Shown here piece by piece: positions 12,926-18,801 of a stretch of DNA of 18,801 nucleotides. The position numbers and the translations under genes were made by a program. This DNA is from Eubacterium sp. (GTDB taxonomy: Bacteria > Bacillota > Clostridia > Lachnospirales > Lachnospiraceae). Location of the stretch: assembly GCA_003486385.1 (NCBI GenBank), contig DNFT01000087.1, positions 2,742-21,542 on the forward strand, given 5' to 3'. Positions within the stretch are counted from its first letter, which is position 1. Each line of letters begins with the position of its first letter. A model generated the notes under the pieces. That model saw only the letters and a program-made list of their open reading frames with translations, did not search any database and was not told the origin of the DNA.

Positions 12926-14692
12926 ATGCAGGAATTTAAGTTTTTATGGAAATATATATCGCGGCATAAGTGGCGGTATATCGGCGGTATAGCTACATTG
13001 TTTGTGGTGGACTTTTTGAATATATATGTGCCTAGGTTTACGGGAGAAGCAACCGATGGACTCACTGCACATACACTCAGCTTTAATGGGCTGTTAAAGA
13101 TTATTGCGGCAATACTGATTGCCGGAGCGCTTATAGCTATCGGACGTTTCTTGTGGAGATTTTTCCTGTTCGGTGCGGCGAGAAAAATTCAGTATGAGAT
13201 AAGAAACGATATGTTCATGCATCTTGAGCAGATGTCGGTTGAGTACTATAACGAGCACAAGACAGGTGACCTGATGTCAAGGTTTATCAATGACCTCAAC
13301 TCTATCCGTATGGCTATAGGTATGGCTGTCATATCAGCGTTTGATGCTACGGTAATGGCTGTTATGGTTATATGCCAGATGATATTTTATGTCGATTTGA
13401 AGCTCACGCTGCTTGCAATTATACCTATGATATTCATTTTTGCAGGTGAGTTCTACTATGGTGCCATTATGGAAAAGCGCTTCAAGGAGAAGCAGGAGGC
13501 TCTGTCGGATCTGACCGATATGGTCCAGGAGAGCTTTTCGGGGGTCCGTGTTATAAAGGCATTTGTTCAGGAGAGAGCGGAGCTTAAGGCATTTTTAAAG
13601 TATAATGACAGCACAAGAGATAAGAATATGAGCGTCGCAAAGCTTCAGGCGGTGGTTATGCCGCTTCTTGATGTCATCATTGGTGTGAGCAGCCTTATAA
13701 CCCTTCTCTACGGTGGTTATCTTGCACTTGTGGGAGATATAACACTTGGACGCTTTGTCGCGTTCAACCAGTATGTGACTATGCTTGTATGGCCTATGCT
13801 TGCAGCCGGCGAGAGCATTACCTCAATATCACAGGGACTTGCCTCGGCTAAGCGTGTGAAGGAGGTCTTAGATGAGAAGCCGGAGATATTTGATGCTCCG
13901 GAGGCGGACAAGGTCGAGAGGATTGAAGGACACATAACCTTTAACCACCTTACATTTATACACAATGGGCATACTGAGCCGACACTCAATGATGTGTGCC
14001 TTGATGTGCCGGCAGGTACAACTCTTGCTGTAATCGGAAGAACAGGTAACGGAAAGAGTACGCTGGTAAACCTCCTGCTGCATCTGTACAACACGAAGCC
14101 GGGAATGATACTTATAGACGGAAGAGACATAAATAAGATTCCGTTAAATGTTCTGAGAGCTAATATCGCGTATGTTCCACAGGATAATTTCCTGTTCTCA
14201 GACAGCCTTAGAAACAATATCGCCTTCGGTGCGGACGGCGATGATATGGGCGAGGTTATAAAGGCAACCAAGGCGGCGTGCATACATGACAATATTGTGG
14301 CTTTCCCGGATGGCTATGAGACGATAGTCGGCGAGAGAGGAGTGACCCTATCCGGCGGACAGAAGCAGCGAAGCTCAATTGCGAGGGCACTGATGAAGGA
14401 TGCGCCTATACTCATCCTTGACGATGCGCTTTCGGCTGTCGATACCGACACGGAGGAGCATATCCTCAACAATCTGAAGGAGAACAGAAAGGGAAGGACA
14501 ACCATAATCATCGCACACAGAATTTCTACAATTCAGAATGCGGATGTGATTATGGTGCTTGATGACGGAAAGGCTGCCGAGATAGGAAATCACAATGAAC
14601 TCATGGCTAAAAACGGAATCTATAAGAGCATGTTCGACAAGCAGCAGCTTGAAGCGGCAAAAGGACAGACGAGCGGGGAGGTGGCTGAATAA
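12926..14692 (+). CDS. ABC exporter half-transporter, BmrC/TM287-like subunit
   Basis: The product has 588 aa. The ATG at 12926 has AAAGGAAGG (12911-12919). A GTG at 12884 inside the REP repeat is rejected. Six membrane helices fill about 1-310, and an ATP-binding domain follows. Walker A is GRTGNGKS (371-378), the signature LSGGQ (475-479), and Walker B ILILDD (494-500). The residue after Walker B D499 is D500 rather than the catalytic Glu, while its own signature is canonical. The partner gene, which overlaps by one base, has Glu there but a variant signature. This is the asymmetric pattern of heterodimeric multidrug exporters (TM287/288, BmrC/D), where one ATP site is degenerate. The substrate is unknown. 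Confidence 0.95.
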   Translation: MQEFKFLWKYISRHKWRYIGGIATLFVVDFLNIYVPRFTGEATDGLTAHTLSFNGLLKIIAAILIAGALIAIGRFLWRFFLFGAARKIQYEIRNDMFMHLEQMSVEYYNEHKTGDLMSRFINDLNSIRMAIGMAVISAFDATVMAVMVICQMIFYVDLKLTLLAIIPMIFIFAGEFYYGAIMEKRFKEKQEALSDLTDMVQESFSGVRVIKAFVQERAELKAFLKYNDSTRDKNMSVAKLQAVVMPLLDVIIGVSSLITLLYGGYLALVGDITLGRFVAFNQYVTMLVWPMLAAGESITSISQGLASAKRVKEVLDEKPEIFDAPEADKVERIEGHITFNHLTFIHNGHTEPTLNDVCLDVPAGTTLAVIGRTGNGKSTLVNLLLHLYNTKPGMILIDGRDINKIPLNVLRANIAYVPQDNFLFSDSLRNNIAFGADGDDMGEVIKATKAACIHDNIVAFPDGYETIVGERGVTLSGGQKQRSSIARALMKDAPILILDDALSAVDTDTEEHILNNLKENRKGRTTIIIAHRISTIQNADVIMVLDDGKAAEIGNHNELMAKNGIYKSMFDKQQLEAAKGQTSGEVAE

Positions 14693-16677
14693 TGAAAAGA
14701 CTTTTAAAATATCTTAAGCCACATGTGCTTACAATGGTTATTGTGTCCGTCATGGTGCTTCTCATAACTGTGGTTGAGCTTTACAAGCCTATCATAATCG
14801 GTAACGCCATAGACTACTATATAAATGGTTACTACAATCCTTATGCCATCGTCGATGAGGATGCGGCAGGAGCTATACGCTACGGCGATGTATATATCAG
14901 CAAAAATTATGATGCAGCTTCCTATGATGGACCATTCTACCAGATGTTTCTGTACAATGACCGCTACTACATGGCGGAGAACATAACAACGGACGAATGT
15001 TTGACTTTAAAGGAGGCAGGACCGGAGGTGCTTTCGGGCTATGTCGACGGCGCGCGGTGCCTTTCAAGGGATGAGCTGAAGGATTTGAGGCATTTTGATT
15101 TTACCGGGATATGCCACGCCGCGCTCCTGTATCTTGGTGCACTGCTTGCCGGATTCGTACTGAATGCATTGCAGACATATCTGTTGCAGAAGCTTGGACA
15201 GGATATCATATATAAGATGCGTGAGGAGCTGTTTGCACATATTCACAGCCTTTCACTCAGCTTTTTCAACACACAGCCTGTCGGCAAGCTGGTGACGAGA
15301 GTTACGAATGATACCGAGGCGGTAAATGAGATGTTCTCAGGTGTGCTTGTAAGACTTTTTAAGAATATTGTAAAGATTATCGGCTATGCGGTGGTCATGC
15401 TCTCAATCAATGTAAAGCTTGCTGGATATTCATTTTTACTCCTGCCGGTAATAGGCGTGCTCACATTCGTGTTCAGACATCTGTCGAGGCAGGCGTACAG
15501 AATAACAAGAAATAAGATTACGGATATAAATACATTCCTCTCGGAAAATATATCGGGCATGAAGCTTATCCAGATATTCACGCGGGAGAAGGAAAAATAT
15601 GACCAGTTCGAGGAGAAGAGCATGGGACTTTTCAAGGCAGGCTTCAGGGAGGTAATGATATTTGCCATTTTCAGACCTGTCATCTACTTCCTGTCGATTG
15701 TGGCACTTGTCATAATCATCGGACGCGGAGGAAGCCTTGTGCTCGGAGGTGCAATCTCGATAGGTACGCTTTATATTTTCATAAACTATATAAGCTCCTT
15801 CTTCGACCCGATTCAGGAGCTTGCAGAGCAGTTCGGAACACTTCAGTCATCACTTGCTTCGGCTGAGAAGATGTTCCAGATTCTCGATGTGAAGCCTGAA
15901 ATTGTCAATCCGTCACACCCTGTCGATGTCAAGGTTGACGGAAAAATTGAGTTTAAGAATGTATGGTTTGCTTATGAGAAGGACGAGTATATATTGAAGG
16001 ATGTAAGCTTTACGATCAATCCGGGCGAAAAAGTAGCTTTTGTCGGTGCAACTGGTGCCGGAAAGAGCTCAATTCTCAATCTTATAGGACGTTATTTTGA
16101 TATACAGAAGGGTGAGATTCTTATTGATGGTGTCAACATCAAGGACATTGACACGGATGTGCTGCGCGGTGCGATAGGGCAGGTACAGCAGGATGTGTTC
16201 CTGTTTACCGGTGACATAAAGAGCAATATTTCACTCAGAAATGAGAATATAACTCTTGATGAGATTAAGGCTGCAGCAAAATATGTCAATGCAGACAGCT
16301 TTATAAGCAAAATGCCGGGCGGCTATGATGAGCCGGTTACGGAGAGAGGTTCAACGCTCTCGGCAGGACAGAGGCAGCTCATATCCTTTGCAAGAACACT
16401 TGCATACAAGCCTTCGATTCTTGTGCTTGATGAGGCTACAGCCAACATTGACACCGAGACAGAGAGTCTTATAACGGAGGCTATGGAGAAGCTGATGACC
16501 GGAAGAACTACCATCATGGTAGCACACAGGCTCTCAACCATCCAGCATGCCGATAAGATTATGGTCATGGATAAGGGAAGAATCGTTGAATCGGGAAATC
16601 ATCAGGAGCTTCTTGCACAGAATGGCGTGTACAGAAAGCTCTATGACCTGCAGCTTGCGGCAGAGGTGACGCGGTAG
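14692..16677 (+). CDS. ABC exporter half-transporter, BmrD/TM288-like subunit
   Basis: The product has 661 aa. The ATG at 14692 shares a base with the preceding stop (TAATG), and GGGGAGG lies just upstream. Walker A is GATGAGKS (452-459), the signature LSAGQ (556-560, non-canonical Ala), Walker B D580 with catalytic E581, and the switch H612. It should therefore provide the active Walker site, completed by the LSGGQ of its partner. Between the first membrane helix (about 15-37) and the second (about 141-165) is an extra ~100-residue hydrophilic segment rich in Tyr and Asp, facing outside. BmrD of Bacillus is known to carry an extracellular domain at this place. Heterodimer with the 12926 product. 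Confidence 0.95.
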   Translation: MKRLLKYLKPHVLTMVIVSVMVLLITVVELYKPIIIGNAIDYYINGYYNPYAIVDEDAAGAIRYGDVYISKNYDAASYDGPFYQMFLYNDRYYMAENITTDECLTLKEAGPEVLSGYVDGARCLSRDELKDLRHFDFTGICHAALLYLGALLAGFVLNALQTYLLQKLGQDIIYKMREELFAHIHSLSLSFFNTQPVGKLVTRVTNDTEAVNEMFSGVLVRLFKNIVKIIGYAVVMLSINVKLAGYSFLLLPVIGVLTFVFRHLSRQAYRITRNKITDINTFLSENISGMKLIQIFTREKEKYDQFEEKSMGLFKAGFREVMIFAIFRPVIYFLSIVALVIIIGRGGSLVLGGAISIGTLYIFINYISSFFDPIQELAEQFGTLQSSLASAEKMFQILDVKPEIVNPSHPVDVKVDGKIEFKNVWFAYEKDEYILKDVSFTINPGEKVAFVGATGAGKSSILNLIGRYFDIQKGEILIDGVNIKDIDTDVLRGAIGQVQQDVFLFTGDIKSNISLRNENITLDEIKAAAKYVNADSFISKMPGGYDEPVTERGSTLSAGQRQLISFARTLAYKPSILVLDEATANIDTETESLITEAMEKLMTGRTTIMVAHRLSTIQHADKIMVMDKGRIVESGNHQELLAQNGVYRKLYDLQLAAEVTR

Positions 16678-16724
16678 GAAAAAAATAACCTTCGGGAATG
16701 CCTCTTAGGGTGACGCGGCAGCAA

Positions 16725-16780
16725 ATAAGACCTTGAATGAAATGCAGCAAATAACTGTATTCATTCAAGGTCTTATCTTT
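16725..16780 (+). terminator. Strong intrinsic terminator of the ABC exporter operon
   Basis: A perfect 17-bp stem, 16725-16741 with 16760-16776 (ATAAGACCTTGAATGAA and its complement), closes an 18-nt loop and is followed by CTTTAATT. Confidence 0.75.
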
Positions 16781-16826
16781 AATTGGCAGATTTATTTTTC
16801 AATAAATTAAATTCTATAATCATATC

Positions 16827-16858
16827 TCCGGCTTCGGGGGCTTTCTGCCGAAACCGGA
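16827..16858 (-). terminator. Hairpin after the zinc-ribbon gene
   Basis: Arms of 11 nt (16827-16837, 16848-16858) pair with one mismatch (TCCGGCTTCGG against CCGAAACCGGA). On the minus strand it lies 18 nt after the stop of the zinc-ribbon gene. No clear T-run follows, so it is a weak terminator or an mRNA end-stabiliser. Confidence 0.4.
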
Positions 16859-16876
16859 TTGGCGTCACGCTTTTAG

Positions 16877-17485
16877 TTATTTCTTTATTATCAGCGGAAG
16901 GAGTTTGGACTTTATAAGTGAGCCGAATGACATTACTATCATTGCGATAAGCTCAATATAAAAACCGATGCTAGGATATACCTTTATTGCATCCGAAAAA
17001 TATTCAAAACCGCCAAGCACATCTGAAATATCACTCTTGATACCTATTAATGTTATAATAAAGAATGCCAGAGCGACATAAGATGTAATTCTTGCAAAAA
17101 GCTTCTTGCCGAATAAATTGGCTGCTATGTATACGAGAAGCACAAGGGTGATAAATACGGCATTGCTTGTTGTTCCGGAAAAGAAGTTGACGGACTGCTT
17201 TGCCTTCTCACCCAAAAAATCTACCTTACATGTAAGATAAGGTAAGAAAAGAGCGATAAATGCAACTACAGCGGCTATAAGCCCTGAAAAGTAAATGTTC
17301 TCCTTTACAATTGAAAAATCCATGTTTCCGATTTTAAAGGATACGAGCGGTCTGCCCGGTGCAGCAGGGGCAGAAGCAGCGGATGAAGTGGCAGCAGTCT
17401 GAGCTGGAGCGGCTATTTTGGCTCCGCAGCTGCCGCAGAATAATGCGCCATCTTCAAGTTGTGTTCCACAATTTGGACAAAACAT
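16877..17485 (-). CDS. Zinc-ribbon membrane protein
   Basis: The product has 202 aa. AGGAGG (plus strand 17493-17498) fixes the ATG at 17485. The N-terminus is a classic zinc ribbon, C3-x2-C6 ... C17-x2-C20 (FCPNCGTQLEDGALFCGSCG). An Ala/Pro/Ser-rich linker (about 25-45) follows, then four membrane helices (about 67-87, 109-125, 132-148, 172-192). This layout is common in Clostridia membrane proteins of unknown role, where the cytosolic zinc ribbon may mediate protein contacts. It is convergent with the ABC exporter operon and divergent from the yitT-like gene. No specific function can be given. Confidence 0.9.
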   Translation of the reverse strand: MFCPNCGTQLEDGALFCGSCGAKIAAPAQTAATSSAASAPAAPGRPLVSFKIGNMDFSIVKENIYFSGLIAAVVAFIALFLPYLTCKVDFLGEKAKQSVNFFSGTTSNAVFITLVLLVYIAANLFGKKLFARITSYVALAFFIITLIGIKSDISDVLGGFEYFSDAIKVYPSIGFYIELIAMIVMSFGSLIKSKLLPLIIKK

Positions 17486-17660
17486 AATAAATCCTCCTAT
17501 TAAATTTATAAAAAATTAATATTTTCTATTACATTAACACAATAAAGTGTGTGTGGCAATACCTAAATGCTATGATGTTGGGCGCATATTGAATAGATGT
17601 ATTATGCCAGCCGGAAGTATGACAGAATTTCAACAAATTATAGAAAATAAAATGTATATA

Positions 17661-17669
17661 TGTTATAAT
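17661..17669 (+). promoter_or_regulatory. Extended -10 promoter of the YitT-family gene
   Basis: TG-T-TATAAT (17661-17669) is a perfect extended -10 with TATAAT at 17664-17669. The transcript would start near 17676 and reach the ATG at 17733 after ~57 nt. No good -35 is seen. Confidence 0.5.
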
Positions 17670-17732
17670 AATAAAACTGTCAAAACAACGAAATTATTTT
17701 TTGATGGAAAAATAAGGATAGGAATAAAGGTT

Positions 17733-18599
17733 ATGGAAGTAAAAAGTAAAATTGGACAGACTGTGCTTGAGTATCTTATGCTTACTCTTGCAACGCTGGT
17801 TCTGGTAGTTGGTGTGTATGTGTTTAAGTTCCCGAATAATTTTTCGTTCGGGGGAGTCACTGGTATATCTGTCATTTTAGGCGCGGTTCTGCCGTATTCA
17901 CCGGCGTGGTTTACATTTGTCATCAATATGGTTCTTCTTGTTATCGGATTTATCTTTCTTGGGAAGAGCTTCGGAATAAAGACGGTGTATGTGAGCGTGC
18001 TTACATCGGTTGGCTTAAGTCTGTGTGAGAAGCTTTTTCCGATGGATGGTCCGCTCACCAACCAGCCTGTGCTTGAGCTTATATTTGCTATAGTTCTTCC
18101 GGCGGTCAGCGCAGCAATCATGTTTAATATGAATGCCTCAGGCGGCGGCACGGATATAATTGCGATGATTCTTAAGAAATATACAAGCTTCAATATAGGA
18201 ATGGCTCTTTTTATTGTGGATTTGGCAATCACCATAGCGGCCTGCATGGTATTTGATATCGAGACGGGTCTGTTTTCGTTCGTTGGACTTATGGCAAAGA
18301 CGCTTGTAATTGACGGAACCATTGAGAACGTCAACCTGTGCAAATATTTTACGATTATCACGGACTCACCGGATGATATTGTGCTTTTCATACATAATGA
18401 GCTGGGAAAGGGCGCGACCACATTCAAGGCTGAGGGCTCATTCACACATAAGCAGAAGTATGTCATTCTCACCGTATTAAAGAGAGGACAGGCGGTCGAG
18501 CTTCGTAATTATATCAAGCTCAACCACGGAAAAGATACATTTATTATGATAACCAACAGCAGTGAGATTATCGGAAAAGGTTTCAGAGGTTTGAACTGA
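17733..18599 (+). CDS. YitT family membrane protein
   Basis: The product has 288 aa, the usual length. I chose the ATG at 17733 because the sequence upstream in the same frame (from 17547) contains the promoter and does not resemble the family. The Shine-Dalgarno is modest (AGGATAGGAA, 9 nt before the ATG). Membrane helices lie at about 12-32, 42-54, 59-77, 83-100, 112-130 and 150-172, with the conserved FSFGGVTGIS (37-46) and MNASGGGTDIIA motifs. The C-terminal ~75 residues form the DUF2179 domain (ITDSPDDIVLFIHNELGKG ... YVILTVLKRGQAVELRNYI). YitT proteins are common in Bacillota, and their transport role is not settled. No terminator is obvious after the stop. Confidence 0.93.
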   Translation: MEVKSKIGQTVLEYLMLTLATLVLVVGVYVFKFPNNFSFGGVTGISVILGAVLPYSPAWFTFVINMVLLVIGFIFLGKSFGIKTVYVSVLTSVGLSLCEKLFPMDGPLTNQPVLELIFAIVLPAVSAAIMFNMNASGGGTDIIAMILKKYTSFNIGMALFIVDLAITIAACMVFDIETGLFSFVGLMAKTLVIDGTIENVNLCKYFTIITDSPDDIVLFIHNELGKGATTFKAEGSFTHKQKYVILTVLKRGQAVELRNYIKLNHGKDTFIMITNSSEIIGKGFRGLN

Positions 18600-18643
18600 A
18601 ACACATTGACTAATGTAAGAAATAGAGATATATTTACTAATAA

Positions 18644-18718
18644 GATTCGTGTGTCAAAACATGCCAATTTAATGTATGAGTGTATAACGTATTATATTTA
18701 TGCATACCAGCTCCATTG
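18644..18718 (-). repeat. Dispersed ~75-nt repeat, right copy (inverted)
   Basis: Read on the minus strand from 18718 to 18644 it aligns with window positions 1-72, sharing GGAGCTG, TATGCATAAA, AATACG, TATACACTCA, TGGCA and CACGAAT in order. It lies 44 nt after the yitT-like stop, in opposite orientation to that gene. The minus-strand sequence before it (18719-18801) holds GTTCT-A-AGAAC, two CCGAAGCAA copies and the GCATACA/TGTATGC hairpin. The left copy cannot be compared there because it begins at the window edge. Confidence 0.6.
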
Positions 18719-18782
18719 TCCGAAGCAAGATGTTCTAAGAACTCTGATATGGGTTATTGTATACATTCGCCACCGAAGCAAA

Positions 18783-18800
18783 GCATACATCCGTGTATGC
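18783..18800. other. Small perfect hairpin at the window end
   Basis: GCATACA (18783-18789) and TGTATGC (18794-18800) pair around TCCG. It may belong to the same dispersed element as 18644-18718 and to a structure continuing past the window. Confidence 0.4.
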
Positions 18801-18801
18801 A

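Noticed and set aside
13717..14292. 191-codon open frame on the minus strand
   Set aside because: It is antisense to the conserved ABC ATP-binding domain and has no matching features of a real gene.
17547..17732. 62-residue N-terminal extension of the YitT-family protein
   Set aside because: The extension runs through the extended -10 promoter, looks unlike YitT proteins, and gives an unusual length.
17663..18472. 269-codon open frame on the minus strand
   Set aside because: It is antisense to the well-supported YitT-family gene, Ser/Thr/Ile-rich as expected of an antisense shadow, and has no ribosome binding site.

Overview
The window most resembles a Lachnospiraceae-type member of the Bacillota (class Clostridia). 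This is an inference from strong purine-rich Shine-Dalgarno sites, frequent ATA/AGA/AGG codons, moderate G+C, and the gene content: DegV, C_GCAxxG_C_C, YitT, a short DUF6472-like Cys protein, and two-gene heterodimeric ABC exporters. I found no rRNA, tRNA, CRISPR array or transposase gene. No gene is cut by either window edge.

Layout. Positions 1-201 hold one copy of a ~75-nt repeat and a good sigma-A-type promoter. 202-3326 are small housekeeping or unknown genes: two Cys-rich small proteins, a DegV lipid-binding protein, a short coiled-coil protein, a cytosolic NodB-fold deacetylase and a C_GCAxxG_C_C protein. 3340-3551 hold two tiny coupled ORFs that may be gene remnants. 3719-9855 is the most unusual part. 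A nitroreductase plus a cysteine-protease-fold (C39/BtrH_N-like) protein occur twice. In cassette A (3719-6012) the two genes are separated by a MntA/HepT-type nucleotidyltransferase/HEPN toxin-antitoxin pair. Cassette B (7434-9855) is compact and continues, by a 4-bp overlap, into an aromatic-acid-exporter-family membrane protein. Between them, on the minus strand, lies an ECF sigma/membrane anti-sigma pair. 9969-11269 carry a two-TM unknown protein and ybaK. 11344-11685 is a structured leader with its own promoter for ilvE (11686-12711). 12926-16677 encode the two subunits of a heterodimeric ABC exporter. 16877-17485 (minus) is a zinc-ribbon membrane protein, and 17733-18599 is a YitT-family protein. 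The right end carries an inverted copy of the repeat seen at position 1.

Three copies of a ~60-bp REP/MITE-like double palindrome are present (5964-6023, 11277-11343, 12842-12901). The first lies inside the C-terminal end of the cassette A C39-like gene, has replaced its tail with repeat-encoded residues, and has left the displaced original tail readable in another frame up to the terminator.

Best candidate for an undescribed system: the duplicated nitroreductase + C39/BtrH_N-like cassette, with its exporter in copy B, its embedded toxin-antitoxin pair in copy A, and the ECF sigma/anti-sigma pair between. A plausible but unproven reading is reduction, modification and export of an aromatic or nitro compound. 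Second candidate: the ilvE leader, with mutually exclusive hairpins, a duplicated 26-nt hairpin/Shine-Dalgarno unit and a potential anti-Shine-Dalgarno helix.
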